Notes: generated by a model from the letters alone, not told the origin. A DNA stretch of 64,000 nt from CAYFFV01 sp964342695 (GCA_964342695.1 CAYFFV010000007.1:1-64000); one strand, 5' to 3'. Shown: positions 53,984 to 63,250, counted from the stretch's first letter. Translations and numbers: made by a program.

Positions 53984-54376
53984 CTAGACGGAACTTTCTT
54001 CCGTTATCCGACTTGCACTTCCCCAGAGTCTTTCTAAATCGTAAAAATTTCTTGTTTTTGGAGTGAATACGTGAACAACGAAGTCAAAAAAATCCATGGT
54101 TACCCATTCTCCATGGTCATAGCCTTCGATCTTGGCGATTCTGTCATTTGAAGAGACTAATTTACTACGGACTTCATCTACTATAGCTCTTGACTGTCTG
54201 ACATTTGTTGAAGAACATAAGATGAAATAATCAGTAAATGCTTGTGAATCTCCCAAAAAGAGTACTACGACATCAAAGGCTTTTTTATCTTTAACGGATT
54301 GAATGACTTTTTGAATGTCGCCCGGCAATTTTTTGATAGCGTCGCTGTTTTGCAATTTAATTCCGTTTGTGTCCAC
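53984..54376 (-). CDS. rsfS: Ribosomal silencing factor RsfS
   Basis: Binds L14 and blocks ribosomal subunit joining in slow growth. 130 residues with the family core DYFILCSSTNVRQSRAIVDEV, KIEGYDHGEWVTMDFFDFVV and HVFTPKTRNFYDLERLW. It follows nadD by 8 nt on the minus strand, the widely conserved obgE-nadD-rsfS order. It converges on tmk. Confidence 0.95.
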   Translation of the reverse strand: MDTNGIKLQNSDAIKKLPGDIQKVIQSVKDKKAFDVVVLFLGDSQAFTDYFILCSSTNVRQSRAIVDEVRSKLVSSNDRIAKIEGYDHGEWVTMDFFDFVVHVFTPKTRNFYDLERLWGSASRITEESSV

Positions 54377-54384
54377 TTTATAAA

Positions 54385-55038
54385 TTAGTCTTTGTAGAGA
54401 TTATAGTTGGTAATATAACTTTCCACCGTGGAGGGGACTAATCCTTCGATTGTTTCTCCGATCTTCAATTTTCTTCTTATTTCTGATGAAGAAATAGATC
54501 GAGTCGGTCCATCGACTAGCCATATCGACAGAGGCGAACAATCCGTGGGAGGGGTTTCTAAGGGTTTTCGCATCCGTTGAACTAAATCGGGAAATGTTTT
54601 CCGCAAAGAAAGAACAGATTGACCGTTTCTGGAAATTACAATGAAATGACTTTGATCGATTACTGCTGGATAGTTATGCCACGTTTTAATTTCTAAGAAT
54701 GCATCAATTCCGGTAATAAAAAAAATATTCTGTCGACAATGGCCTAATTCTTCAATTCGCCTCAGGGTTAAAGATGTGAACGAAGGAGTAGGCGAATCAG
54801 ATTCAATAGTGCTTGTCGAGAAGTTGTTGTGAGATTGTGAAACCGACACTGCCATCGCAAGACGGTGATGAATAGACGCCAAAGGCTGAGTGGAACGATG
54901 CGGGGGTTGCCGAGCAGGTAAGATGACTATCTCGTCAAGAGCACAGGCCTCAATTGCTTTTTGAGCTGCGTCTAGATGCCCTAGATGAATAGGGTCAAAA
55001 GTTCCCCCAAGTATTCCTATCCTTTTTTCGCGTGTCAC
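54385..55038 (-). CDS. nadD: Nicotinate-nucleotide adenylyltransferase
   Basis: NAD synthesis enzyme of 217 residues that joins nicotinate mononucleotide and ATP. ILGGTFDPIHLGHLDAA (nucleotide-binding HxGH motif) is at the N terminus, ILPARQPPHRS and FFITGIDAFLEIKTW follow, and STRSISSSEIRRKLK-like SISSSEIRRKL is in the C-terminal part. It lies between obgE (7 nt) and rsfS (8 nt). Confidence 0.95.
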   Translation of the reverse strand: MTREKRIGILGGTFDPIHLGHLDAAQKAIEACALDEIVILPARQPPHRSTQPLASIHHRLAMAVSVSQSHNNFSTSTIESDSPTPSFTSLTLRRIEELGHCRQNIFFITGIDAFLEIKTWHNYPAVIDQSHFIVISRNGQSVLSLRKTFPDLVQRMRKPLETPPTDCSPLSIWLVDGPTRSISSSEIRRKLKIGETIEGLVPSTVESYITNYNLYKD

Positions 55039-55045
55039 GTAGACG

Positions 55046-56113
55046 CTAGTCCTTTATCTCGTTTTTAAAAGAATTAGTAGTTGAGTTCAGGGCTGTCCAT
55101 ATCGCTTCTTTAAGAGAGGCGATTCCTTCTCCTGTTACAGCGGAAATAGAATAAAGTTTAATGGACTTTTCCCGAAGAAAAATTTTAAGGCTCTTAAGCT
55201 GTTTGGGGTCATCAAGACTGTCTATTTTGTTTGCGACGACTATTTGCGGCTTTTTATCAAGACTAAGCAGGCTTATATTTTCGAGATCCGGGTAATCATT
55301 TGAGTATAGAGCCAGCTCTTTCAGTACGACATTAAAATCTTCTATTGGATTTCGTCCGGACTCAGAAGAGGCATCAATAATATGTAATAAGACACGTGTG
55401 CGTTCGAGATGATTAAGAAATTTCAAGCCAAGGCCCTGTCCCTTGTGGGCTCCTGCGATCAGACCAGGAATATCCGCAAGTACAAAACTGCGTTCCTCAT
55501 CGAGTTTCACTACGCCAAGATGGGGTTCCAATGTTGTGAATGGATAGTTTGCAATTTTTGGACGAGCTGCCGACAAATGGGAGAGCAATGTAGATTTTCC
55601 AACATTAGGAAATCCAACTAATCCGACATCTGCGAGTAGCTTAAGTGAAAGGCGTATTTGATTGAACTCACCTTGGTTCCCAAGTTCAGCATGATAAGGG
55701 GCTCTGTTTGTGGAGGATGCAAAAGATTCGTTGCCTCGGCCTCCACGCCCTCCTTTGGCCACACAGACTGATTGGTTAGCTATTGTAAGGTCTGCTAACT
55801 TCTTAAACTTTTCAAATTCGTGGAGGTAAACAACCGTTCCAATTGGAACATCCAGTGTTAGATCTTTGCCGGACACACCGCGTCGGCTACTTCCTTCTCC
55901 ATGTGCCCCACGAGACGCCTGAAAGTGCCGCTTAAAACGATAATTTATAAGAGTATTATGGTGTGTGCTCGCGCGAAGAAATATGGAGCCACCATGGCCG
56001 CCATTTCCACCGTCTGGTCCACCTCGTGGCACAAACTTTTCTCGGCGAAAACTAGTACACCCGTTTCCTCCGTTTCCTGCCTTTACCTCGATGTCGACTT
56101 CGTCGACGAACAT
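55046..56113 (-). CDS. obgE: Obg GTPase
   Basis: Essential ribosome-associated GTPase of 355 residues. The glycine-rich N-terminal Obg domain has VKAGNGGNGCTSFRREKFVP and GPDGGNGGHGGS. The G domain has GFPNVGKSTLL (G1), DIPGLIAGAHKGQGLGLKFL (G3) and VANKIDSLDD (G4). It has only a short C-terminal tail after the G domain. It is placed after rpmA in the usual rplU-rpmA-obgE order. Confidence 0.97.
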   Translation of the reverse strand: MFVDEVDIEVKAGNGGNGCTSFRREKFVPRGGPDGGNGGHGGSIFLRASTHHNTLINYRFKRHFQASRGAHGEGSSRRGVSGKDLTLDVPIGTVVYLHEFEKFKKLADLTIANQSVCVAKGGRGGRGNESFASSTNRAPYHAELGNQGEFNQIRLSLKLLADVGLVGFPNVGKSTLLSHLSAARPKIANYPFTTLEPHLGVVKLDEERSFVLADIPGLIAGAHKGQGLGLKFLNHLERTRVLLHIIDASSESGRNPIEDFNVVLKELALYSNDYPDLENISLLSLDKKPQIVVANKIDSLDDPKQLKSLKIFLREKSIKLYSISAVTGEGIASLKEAIWTALNSTTNSFKNEIKD

Positions 56114-56155
56114 ATAGTTCGCTTATTCACGCCTTTGGAAAATAAAGATAACTAA

Positions 56156-56434
56156 TTATGCGGGACTGCTCGGCGTGTGTGTGAGCGGTAGGACGCTGAT
56201 GACTCTTCCACGTGAGCCATGATCTTCAAATGAAACACGACCAGGGCTTTTGGCAAACAACGTGTCATCTTTTCCTAATCCAACATTTACACCAGGTTTG
56301 AAGCGAAGTCCTCTTTGCCGAACAATGATGGCTCCGCCTTTTACAATATTTCCGTCGAAGCGCTTGACACCCAGTCTTTGCGCCTGACTGTCGCGGCCAT
56401 TTCTTGAACTTCCTTGTCCTTTTTTATGAGCCAT
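56156..56434 (-). CDS. rpmA: 50S ribosomal protein L27
   Basis: 92 residues. MAHKKGQGSSRNGRDSQAQR is the standard N terminus placed near the peptidyl-transferase centre, with no cleavable Firmicutes-type leader. RLGVKRFDGNIVKGGAIIVR and FKPGVNVGLGKDDTLFA follow. Four nt after rplU, same strand. Confidence 0.98.
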   Translation of the reverse strand: MAHKKGQGSSRNGRDSQAQRLGVKRFDGNIVKGGAIIVRQRGLRFKPGVNVGLGKDDTLFAKSPGRVSFEDHGSRGRVISVLPLTHTPSSPA

Positions 56435-56438
56435 AGAT

Positions 56439-56768
56439 CTAACCCGTCTCGATGCTGGTAATTTTCACGCGTGTTAGAAGTGAACGGTGTCCCGTTGTAC
56501 GACGCATACCTTTACGTCTCTTTTTCTTGAAAACCCTTATTTTGGGTCCTTGTTCATCACCTTGTGAAACACCCACAACTCTGGTACTTGGTAAATTAGG
56601 AGTACCGACGGAAAATTCTCCATTGCCACTGGAAACAAATAGGACTTCATCAAAAACTATTTCTTCACCGGGCTTAACGGAACGGTAGTCAACCGAAAGT
56701 TCGACTCCAGGTTCCGCTCGGTGTTGTCTTCCACCACTTCGAATGATTGCATACGATGATAGAGTCAT
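56439..56768 (-). CDS. rplU: 50S ribosomal protein L21
   Basis: 109 residues. YAIIRSGGRQHRAEPG at the start, then KRRKGMRRTTGHRSLLTRVKI at the end, the rRNA-binding tail of L21. It is the first gene of the rplU-rpmA-obgE-nadD-rsfS group and has a small hairpin in its leader. Confidence 0.97.
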   Translation of the reverse strand: MTLSSYAIIRSGGRQHRAEPGVELSVDYRSVKPGEEIVFDEVLFVSSGNGEFSVGTPNLPSTRVVGVSQGDEQGPKIRVFKKKRRKGMRRTTGHRSLLTRVKITSIETG

Positions 56769-56802
56769 ATTCTCAAAACAGTAATCGTAATACGATGTCT
56801 AC

Positions 56803-56818
56803 TGCACTGTAAAGTGCA
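56803..56818. promoter_or_regulatory. Hairpin in rplU leader
   Basis: TGCACT-GTAA-AGTGCA is a perfect 6-bp stem with a 4-nt loop, 35 nt upstream of the rplU ATG and 19 nt after the stop of the preceding lipoprotein gene. There is no T-run, so a leader element in translation control of the ribosomal genes is as likely as a terminator. Confidence 0.35.
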
Positions 56819-56837
56819 TTGATTCAGAAATGACTGA

Positions 56838-57656
56838 TCATTTAAGAAGAATTCGTGTTCCTTTAATTGTTTCAGCGCTCAAAGTGCCAAGAAATGAGGG
56901 AATTAGACGATCCATCAACTCAAAATAGGAAGAAAGTGCCGGACTATTTTGTGACGCGTCGTACAAGATTTCTTCGCGGTGTCGCTCGGTGTATAAGGTT
57001 GCCCCTGTCCGACCATCAATGAAAATAAACTTTGGACTTAAAATGTAACCTCTTCTGTCTCGGTACGCACGCACTGGCGCGACCTGTCGCCGACCGAATT
57101 CATCATAAATTTCACGGGTTCTTGTAACCATTCCAGAACGTTCATGAGGAGTGAAATATACAGTGCCAGTAATAATTAACGGTTCTTGAAATTCTTCTCC
57201 AAGTTGTCGCCAATAACTAGTGTCGGCAAAGATTTGCTCTAGTAGCTCAAGGTCATCTTCTGAGTATCCGAGATTCTCATTGCTATTTTCTTGATCAGTG
57301 TCTCCAGGAAATGAGGCGTCACCTTCTGTTTGCGTATTATTATTTGCTGTATCGCTAAATAGAATTTCGTCTCCCTGTTCTGCAGCGACACTGGTCAAAT
57401 CAATGACATCAGCATCAACAATCTGAAACTCTGAACTGTTTCTTAGCTGACTCCTTAAGAGGCGAGCCGTTTCCAGATTAGTATCTATTTCATCGCTGCC
57501 GCCAGTTACAAACCCCGCTATCATTACCCGCTGAAAATCGGAAATGTCTAGCTTGGGCTGTAGCGGTGTTTCAACCGGGATTTCGTAATAGTTTGCGCAG
57601 CTGGTCAAAAGGCTTATAAAAAAACAATTACTAATCAATCTCGTTAATACGGTCAT
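56838..57656 (-). CDS. Uncharacterised lipoprotein with acidic linker
   Basis: About 272 residues from ATG 57656. The leader ends in FISLLTSCANYYEIP, with a lipobox Cys. The N-terminal part (DFQRVMIAGFVTGGSDEID, LETARLLRSQLRNSSEFQIV) resembles the start of CsgG/LpoB-like proteins, where a helix of conserved length follows a strand. A Ser/Asn/Asp/Glu-rich linker at residues about 110-135 separates it from a C-terminal beta-rich half (LIITGTVYFTPHERSG, FIFIDGRTGATLYTERH). I do not recognise the family with certainty. Its start overlaps the end of the TPR gene by 26 bp. Confidence 0.7.
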   Translation of the reverse strand: MTVLTRLISNCFFISLLTSCANYYEIPVETPLQPKLDISDFQRVMIAGFVTGGSDEIDTNLETARLLRSQLRNSSEFQIVDADVIDLTSVAAEQGDEILFSDTANNNTQTEGDASFPGDTDQENSNENLGYSEDDLELLEQIFADTSYWRQLGEEFQEPLIITGTVYFTPHERSGMVTRTREIYDEFGRRQVAPVRAYRDRRGYILSPKFIFIDGRTGATLYTERHREEILYDASQNSPALSSYFELMDRLIPSFLGTLSAETIKGTRILLK

Positions 57657-57981
57657 TAATTTCCCTAAACAAATCATAGTTTTGCTGGATCATAAAATTA
57701 CCAGGATCAAGATCCATTGCTTTCTCGTATGCATCACGAGCCTCATTGAATCGACCTTCCAACTCGTACGCAATACCTAGGTTGTTCCAGGCTTCGGCAT
57801 AATCTTGATCGATGCTCACGGCGCGTTCCCAGCGATAAATTGCTTCGCCCCAAAGTCCTTTTTCAGCGACCTCAATTCCGAATTCAACCTGTGCCCTAGC
57901 GAAATCTCTTTCATCTGCTATGACAATTGCGGAGAAGACCAAAAGAGCTGATGTGACGATCGTGATGTATCTGATAAACAT
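57631..57981 (-). CDS. Small secreted TPR protein
   Basis: 116 residues with a signal peptide (MFIRYITIVTSALLVFSAIV, cut near IADER). Then about two TPR units: AIYRWERAVSIDQDYAEAWN, NLGIAYELEGRFNEARDAYE and KAMDLDPGNFM. TPR proteins act as protein-binding scaffolds. It overlaps and precedes the lipoprotein gene, so the two probably work as a pair at the cell envelope; their role is unknown. Confidence 0.85.
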   Translation of the reverse strand: MFIRYITIVTSALLVFSAIVIADERDFARAQVEFGIEVAEKGLWGEAIYRWERAVSIDQDYAEAWNNLGIAYELEGRFNEARDAYEKAMDLDPGNFMIQQNYDLFREINDRINEID

Positions 57982-58410
57982 TTAGTACTCACTATAAGGA
58001 GCACCTGCTGTAAACGGCAAGCAGCTAAACGGCTGGAAGGTATTTGTATACATCTAATTCTGTATCTGTTAGTAAATTGTATTGTAAGGCTATTAGGATT
58101 AGAATTCCTGTAAGTTATTGAAATTAATATAGTTAGTGATAATATTAAATTCAGAGTTTTACTTCTGACATGATTTTCATGTTTTTTATGGAACACTTTT
58201 TTTAAGTGATTTTCATTTAGAGAATCTGTTTTTAGAGGAATCGGCTCTTATTGGGAAGTTTCTCCGCTAAATTCTTTAAGAAAGAAAAATCGTTCGTCAT
58301 TGTGTATATTGTGGGCGAAAAAAAGAAGAGTATAGCTCTGGTTTTATGACTTGGGATGATTAAAAAAATTTGGGGATGATGGTAGGGTAGATATATACGA
58401 TAAGGAAGAT
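57982..58410. other. 429-nt AT-rich intergenic region before topA
   Basis: Divergent gap between the TPR gene and topA, with no open frame I would call a gene. It holds several weak A/T hairpins (CATGA-TTT-TCATG at 58169-58181 with a T-run; CACTT-TTTTT-AAGTG at 58194-58208) and long A and T tracts, and must contain the promoters of both flanking genes. AAGGA at 58402-58406 is the topA ribosome-binding site. I see no RNA gene. Confidence 0.6.
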
Positions 58411-60852
58411 ATGGCAAAAACGCTCGTCATTGTTGAGTCGCCGGCAAAGGCAAAGACGATTAGTAAATATCTCGGTAAAGACTATAAGGTCAGCGCTTCG
58501 GTGGGACATGTACGTGATTTACCGAAGTCTCCGAAGAAGGTCTCTAAGGATGGCCATCGATTGGATGAAGGTATCGCCACCAACGACGGTTTTATACTGG
58601 ATTACGAGACAACCAATGAAAAAGTTGTAAGAGAATTGAAGGCCGAAGCAAAAAATGCCGACGAAATTTATATCGCAACAGACCCTGATCGGGAAGGTGA
58701 AGCGATTGCATGGCACTTGGCCGAACTTCTAGGGACCAAACGAAAAAAACGTAAAGTCGGCCGCCTGATTTTTAATGAGATTACTAAGAGAGCCGTTTTA
58801 GAAGCACTTGATAATGTTGGAGAGATTAACCGTAGAATGGTCGACGCCCAGCAGGCACGTCGGGCCGTAGATCGACTTGTTGGCTACAAACTAAGCAAAC
58901 TTTTCTGGAATAAAGTCAGACGTGGATTAAGTGCGGGTCGGGTTCAATCGGTAGCACTAAGGCTGATATGTGACCGTGAGGATGCGATTGATGCGTTTCA
59001 ATCCGAAGAGTATTGGCATGTATTTGCTCAACTTGCGGGTGGTTTGCCACCCGAATTTCAAGCCAAACTTGCCAGGAAAGGCAAGAGTGCTGTCAAAATT
59101 GAAAATGAAGAACAGGCAAATGCTATTCTGACGGACCTTAAAAACTCAGAATTTGTTGCTACTTCTGTCTCGACCAAAGAGCGTAAAAAATTACCAGCCC
59201 CACCTTTTATAACAAGCAAGCTTCAACAGGCATCTCGATCGCCGGTTCGAAAAACTATGTCGATAGCACAGCAACTGTATGAAGGTATTGATATACCGGG
59301 TGCAGGCGTAGTTGGCCTCATTACGTACATGCGAACTGATTCGACGAGAGTCTCAGATCAGGCTATTGGGGATGTACGTAAACTTATTAAAAAAATGTAC
59401 GGTGAAAAGTTTGTTCCGGAAAAGCCCAATCAATATAAGACCAAGAAAGATGCTCAGGACGCTCATGAAGCGATTCGCCCGACTTCGACAGCTTATGACC
59501 CAGAAACTGTTCGACGGCATCTAACCAATGATCAATATTATCTTTACCGCTTAATCTGGAATCGATTTGTGGCATCACAAATGCAGCCAGCAATTTTCGA
59601 TGACACAAACATAGAGGTATCCGCTGGTGACTATATATTGCGTGCCAAGGGATCGGTGCCAAAATTTAGTGGCTGGCTGGCGATATATGAAAAAGATAAT
59701 ACAGAAGAAGATACGGATAAAAATGAGTCTTCGTTAGAAAAAGAATCTCCTGACGGTAGTGGATTGTTGCCCACCATTTGTGAAGGTGATGTGCTCGCGG
59801 TTAAGAAATTGATTCCAGAGCAAAAGTTTACCCAGCCCCCTCCGCGGTTTACAGAAGCGACCCTCGTTAAGGAACTTGAAGAGAACGGAATCGGTCGTCC
59901 GAGTACCTACGCGTCTATCATTGGAAAAGTTCAGGAACGCGATTATGTCTTTAAAATCGACGGACGTTTAAAGCCACGTCGACTTGGGCGGGTTGTGACG
60001 ACTCTTTTGATAGAAAATTATGACGCAATTGTTCAGGTCGATTACACGCGAGAAATGGAAGGCAAACTCGACAACATCGAAAATGGTGCTGAGGAATATG
60101 CAAGTGTTTTGACAAATTTCTACGAGCCCCTGATCAAGGATATCGAACGAGTTAAGAATGAAATGAAAGATATTCGTGGGGGAGTTCCCACAGGTGATAA
60201 ATGTCCGGATTGCAAAAAGATATTGCTTGAAAAACCTGGAAAGTTTGGGATGTTTTTGGCTTGTAGCGGTTATCCAGAATGCAGCTACACAGGCGAAATT
60301 GAAAATGAAAAAGAACTGGCAGATGAAGCTGAGAAGGAACCTTGTGAAAATTGCGGAAAGCCAATGGTGCTTAAACGAGGCCAGTGGGGACCATTTTTTG
60401 CTTGCACAGCTTATCCCAAGTGTAAGACCACGCGAAAAGTAATTTCCGGCTCGGGTGGATTGGCGGCAGTAAAACCAGACCAGACTTTAGAAGAAAAATG
60501 TCCAGAGTGTGATGCGAATCTTGTGATTAAGCAAGGCCGGTTTGGTGAGTTCACGGCTTGTTCAAGTTATCCAAAGTGTAGATATATCAAGCTGAAGAGC
60601 ACCGGTGTAGCTTGTCCCCAGGACGGTGGTGATATTGTCGAAAGGAAATCTAAACGCGGTCGAGTGTTTTACGGATGTTGTAATTATCCTGAATGTGACT
60701 TTACGCTTTGGAAAAAACCAGTCAATGAAAAGTGCCCTTCATGTAACGCGTCTTTCTTGGTAGAAAAAATTACGAAACGTCATGGTCATCAGTTTCTTTG
60801 TAATACTGAAGATTGTGATTATTCCCGCACTGAGCAAAACTCTTCAGATTAG
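58411..60852 (+). CDS. topA: DNA topoisomerase I
   Basis: Type IA topoisomerase of 813 residues that relaxes negative supercoils. The TOPRIM domain has LVIVESPAKAKTISKYLGKD and ATDPDREGEAIAWHL; the catalytic Tyr lies in GLITYMRTDSTRVS. The tail has five C4 zinc ribbons (CPDCKKI, CENCGKP, CPECDAN, CPQDGG-type, CPSCNAS), the fourth partly degenerate because the first pair reads CPQDGG. AAGGA before ATG 58411 supports the start. trmFO follows 55 nt downstream. Confidence 0.97.
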   Translation: MAKTLVIVESPAKAKTISKYLGKDYKVSASVGHVRDLPKSPKKVSKDGHRLDEGIATNDGFILDYETTNEKVVRELKAEAKNADEIYIATDPDREGEAIAWHLAELLGTKRKKRKVGRLIFNEITKRAVLEALDNVGEINRRMVDAQQARRAVDRLVGYKLSKLFWNKVRRGLSAGRVQSVALRLICDREDAIDAFQSEEYWHVFAQLAGGLPPEFQAKLARKGKSAVKIENEEQANAILTDLKNSEFVATSVSTKERKKLPAPPFITSKLQQASRSPVRKTMSIAQQLYEGIDIPGAGVVGLITYMRTDSTRVSDQAIGDVRKLIKKMYGEKFVPEKPNQYKTKKDAQDAHEAIRPTSTAYDPETVRRHLTNDQYYLYRLIWNRFVASQMQPAIFDDTNIEVSAGDYILRAKGSVPKFSGWLAIYEKDNTEEDTDKNESSLEKESPDGSGLLPTICEGDVLAVKKLIPEQKFTQPPPRFTEATLVKELEENGIGRPSTYASIIGKVQERDYVFKIDGRLKPRRLGRVVTTLLIENYDAIVQVDYTREMEGKLDNIENGAEEYASVLTNFYEPLIKDIERVKNEMKDIRGGVPTGDKCPDCKKILLEKPGKFGMFLACSGYPECSYTGEIENEKELADEAEKEPCENCGKPMVLKRGQWGPFFACTAYPKCKTTRKVISGSGGLAAVKPDQTLEEKCPECDANLVIKQGRFGEFTACSSYPKCRYIKLKSTGVACPQDGGDIVERKSKRGRVFYGCCNYPECDFTLWKKPVNEKCPSCNASFLVEKITKRHGHQFLCNTEDCDYSRTEQNSSD

Positions 60853-60907
60853 ATTTGTGTGTTTTAGAAGTTTGTAAATTTCCATTGAAAGAAGAAAAGT
60901 ATTAGCG

Positions 60908-62305
60908 ATGGTTGAAATCATCGGTGGTGGATTAGCTGGTTGTGAGGCGGCGTGGCAGATTGCAACTCGCGGTGTGCCAGTGAAATTGTATGAAATGAGG
61001 CCGGTGCACAAAACACGAGTGCATAAAACCAGTCAACTTGCCGAATTGGTCTGTAGTAATTCTTTTCGTGGCGCTCAGCTTGAGAATGCGGTGGGTCTAT
61101 TAAAGGAGGAAATGCGGATTCTCGGATCGTTGATTATGAGTATTGCTTCTAAGACGCAGGTTCCTGCAGGGGGGGCATTGGCGGTGGACCGGACACGTTT
61201 TGCTGAGCAGGTTACCGAGATAATAAATAGTCATCCTTTAATTACGATCTCACGGCGTGAGATTTCCCGTATACCAAAGGCAGGCGATGAGACATCGGCA
61301 ATCATTATTGCCACAGGGCCTTTAACATCAGAAAGTCTTTCTGCTGATATCGCTAAGTTGGTTGGAGATGAACACCTGTACTTTTACGATGCGATTAGTC
61401 CAGTGGTTCTTACGGAATCGATAAATATGAAAAAGGTTTTTCGAGCGTCTCGATGGGGAAAGATGAACCTTCCTCAGAACAGTGAGGGAAAAGCTGCGCA
61501 GGCAACAAATGTAGATGGTGATTATCTTAACTGTCCCTTGAGTAGGTCGGAGTATCAAAAATTTTACGATGCTTTAATTTCTGCGAAATTATCTGACTTA
61601 CATGATTTTGATCAGGCAAAATTTTTTGAGGGCTGTTTACCTATAGAGGTGATGGCCAATAGAGGTTTTGACACATTGCGTTTTGGGCCAATGAAGCCTG
61701 TGGGTCTAATTGATCCAAGCACTGGGCTTCGTCCATATGCAGTAGTTCAGTTGAGGCAGGATGATCTAGCAGCTGACCACTATAGTATGGTGGGATTCCA
61801 GACGCAGATGAAATGGGGCCACCAGTCCAGTGTATTTCGACTAATTCCTGGTCTGGATGAATGCGAGTTTGTTCGTCACGGCATGATTCATCGTAACACT
61901 TATATTAATGCCCCTAAGGTTTTAGAATCTACTTGGCAGACGCGAACGCGACCGGAACTCTTTTTTGCTGGTCAAATTTCAGGGGTAGAGGGTTATGTGG
62001 AATCCGCAGCTTCTGGATTGGTGGCTGGGTTGAATGCCGTTGCGGTTACTCAGGGATGTCCTACAACCATTCCACCTCGAACAACGGCATTGGGCGCATT
62101 AGGCTATTATGTTTCGAATTCTAGTGCCAGTAATTATCAGCCTGCTAACATAGCGTTTGGATTAATTCCTTCTTTGGATTTACCTCCAAAGAATAAGCGC
62201 GCTAGAAAAAAGGCTGTTGCGGAGCGCGCCCTACGTGATTTAAGTGATTGGTTTGGTGTTTTCCGAGAAAAAATCGATGAGAATTCATCTCCAGTCGTTT
62301 CTTGA
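60908..62305 (+). CDS. trmFO: Methylenetetrahydrofolate-tRNA uracil-5 methyltransferase
   Basis: Folate- and FAD-dependent enzyme making ribothymidine-54 in tRNA, 465 residues. IIGGGLAGCEAAWQIA is the FAD site, LYEMRPVHKTRVHKTSQLAELVCS and NSFRGAQLENAVGLLKEEMR are diagnostic, and CLPIEVMANRG, SGVEGYVESAASG continue the pattern. It uses methylenetetrahydrofolate rather than SAM, common in Firmicutes, Acidobacteriota and others. The end overlaps the recombinase by 29 bp. Confidence 0.97.
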   Translation: MVEIIGGGLAGCEAAWQIATRGVPVKLYEMRPVHKTRVHKTSQLAELVCSNSFRGAQLENAVGLLKEEMRILGSLIMSIASKTQVPAGGALAVDRTRFAEQVTEIINSHPLITISRREISRIPKAGDETSAIIIATGPLTSESLSADIAKLVGDEHLYFYDAISPVVLTESINMKKVFRASRWGKMNLPQNSEGKAAQATNVDGDYLNCPLSRSEYQKFYDALISAKLSDLHDFDQAKFFEGCLPIEVMANRGFDTLRFGPMKPVGLIDPSTGLRPYAVVQLRQDDLAADHYSMVGFQTQMKWGHQSSVFRLIPGLDECEFVRHGMIHRNTYINAPKVLESTWQTRTRPELFFAGQISGVEGYVESAASGLVAGLNAVAVTQGCPTTIPPRTTALGALGYYVSNSSASNYQPANIAFGLIPSLDLPPKNKRARKKAVAERALRDLSDWFGVFREKIDENSSPVVS

Positions 62306-63203
62306 TTACCTACAGTACAATCGCAATGCTTCTAAACATACTGTGGCGGCTTATCGGAGCGATCTAAATCAGTTTTTAGAATTCTTGAATAAGCTCGTTA
62401 ATTCTCAAGACATTACACCACATGACTTTGATCATCAGAACATTCGTTTTTTTCTCGGAGAATTGTACGAACGTGGTCATTCAGGAGCTTCGTCCGCACG
62501 AAAATTGGCTGCTATTCGTTCCTTTAGCCGGTATTTGTGTCGAGAAGGATATATCGATGTAGATCCAGGTTCGCTGATTGAGCCGCCGCGCTCCCAGCGC
62601 AAGATGCCTGCTCATCTCGATGTAGAAGAGATGAAAGTTCTTCTTGGAACTCCTGATCGAACTACACCTTTAGGCCGTCGTGATCGAGCTATTCTAGAAT
62701 TATTTTACGCTTCAGGGCTTCGTCTTAGTGAACTTGTCAGTTTAAATCTAGAAGATCTTAATTTAAGTGGTCGTTTGTTGAGGGTTGTCGGTAAGGGAGG
62801 GAAAGAACGAATGTTGCCATTTCACCGTGAAGCGGAAACTTCGATTCGCCATTACCTCTTAGATCGCACAAAAATACTTTCGAAAAATGGTATTTCTCAT
62901 AAGAAAACGGGCAAGAAAAATATTGAAAACCCTCTTTTTATTAATTATCGAGGAGGACGTTTATCGACTCGAAGTATAGATAGATTAGTACGAAAATATG
63001 TACTACAGTCAGGTGCAAAGCTGGGAATAAGTCCCCATGCACTGCGCCATTCTTTTGCCACCCATTTACTCGAACGTGGAGCCGATCTTCGCTCTATTCA
63101 GGAATTACTTGGCCATGCACGGGTTAGCACTACTCAACGCTATACTCATGTTAATGCGAAACAATTAACAAATCTTTACAAGAAAACGCATCCGAGAGCG
63201 TAA
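62277..63203 (+). CDS. Tyrosine recombinase, XerC/XerD type
   Basis: 308 residues read from ATG 62277 (MRIHLQSFLDYLQY); a longer frame reaches 62244. The N-terminal SAM-like DNA-binding domain is followed by the catalytic tetrad: Arg in SGLRLSELVSL, Lys in VGKGGKERMLPF, HALRHSFATHLL and LGHARVSTTQRYTH with the nucleophilic Tyr. It resolves chromosome dimers at dif. The association with topA and trmFO suits a core gene rather than a phage integrase. I do not see a dif site nearby and do not decide between xerC and xerD. Confidence 0.93.
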   Translation: MRIHLQSFLDYLQYNRNASKHTVAAYRSDLNQFLEFLNKLVNSQDITPHDFDHQNIRFFLGELYERGHSGASSARKLAAIRSFSRYLCREGYIDVDPGSLIEPPRSQRKMPAHLDVEEMKVLLGTPDRTTPLGRRDRAILELFYASGLRLSELVSLNLEDLNLSGRLLRVVGKGGKERMLPFHREAETSIRHYLLDRTKILSKNGISHKKTGKKNIENPLFINYRGGRLSTRSIDRLVRKYVLQSGAKLGISPHALRHSFATHLLERGADLRSIQELLGHARVSTTQRYTHVNAKQLTNLYKKTHPRA

Positions 63204-63234
63204 GTTCTGCGATAAGAGTCTTGAGCGATTGTAA

Positions 63235-63250
63235 GGGTTTTTAAAAACCC
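63235..63250. terminator. Palindrome between recombinase and ABC-F genes
   Basis: GGGTTTTT-AAAAACCC is a perfect 16-bp palindrome between the converging recombinase and ABC-F genes. As a hairpin it has a GGGTTT/AAACCC stem and a TTAA loop. No long T-run follows, so it may be a weak bidirectional terminator. Confidence 0.35.

Noticed and set aside
58169..58181. CATGA-TTT-TCATG hairpin with T-run in the gap before topA
   Set aside because: Looks like a weak terminator on the plus strand, but no plus-strand gene lies just upstream, and the A/T stem is short.
62277..63203. Phage integrase
   Set aside because: No prophage genes, repeats or att sites; the topA-trmFO neighbourhood fits a chromosomal Xer recombinase.
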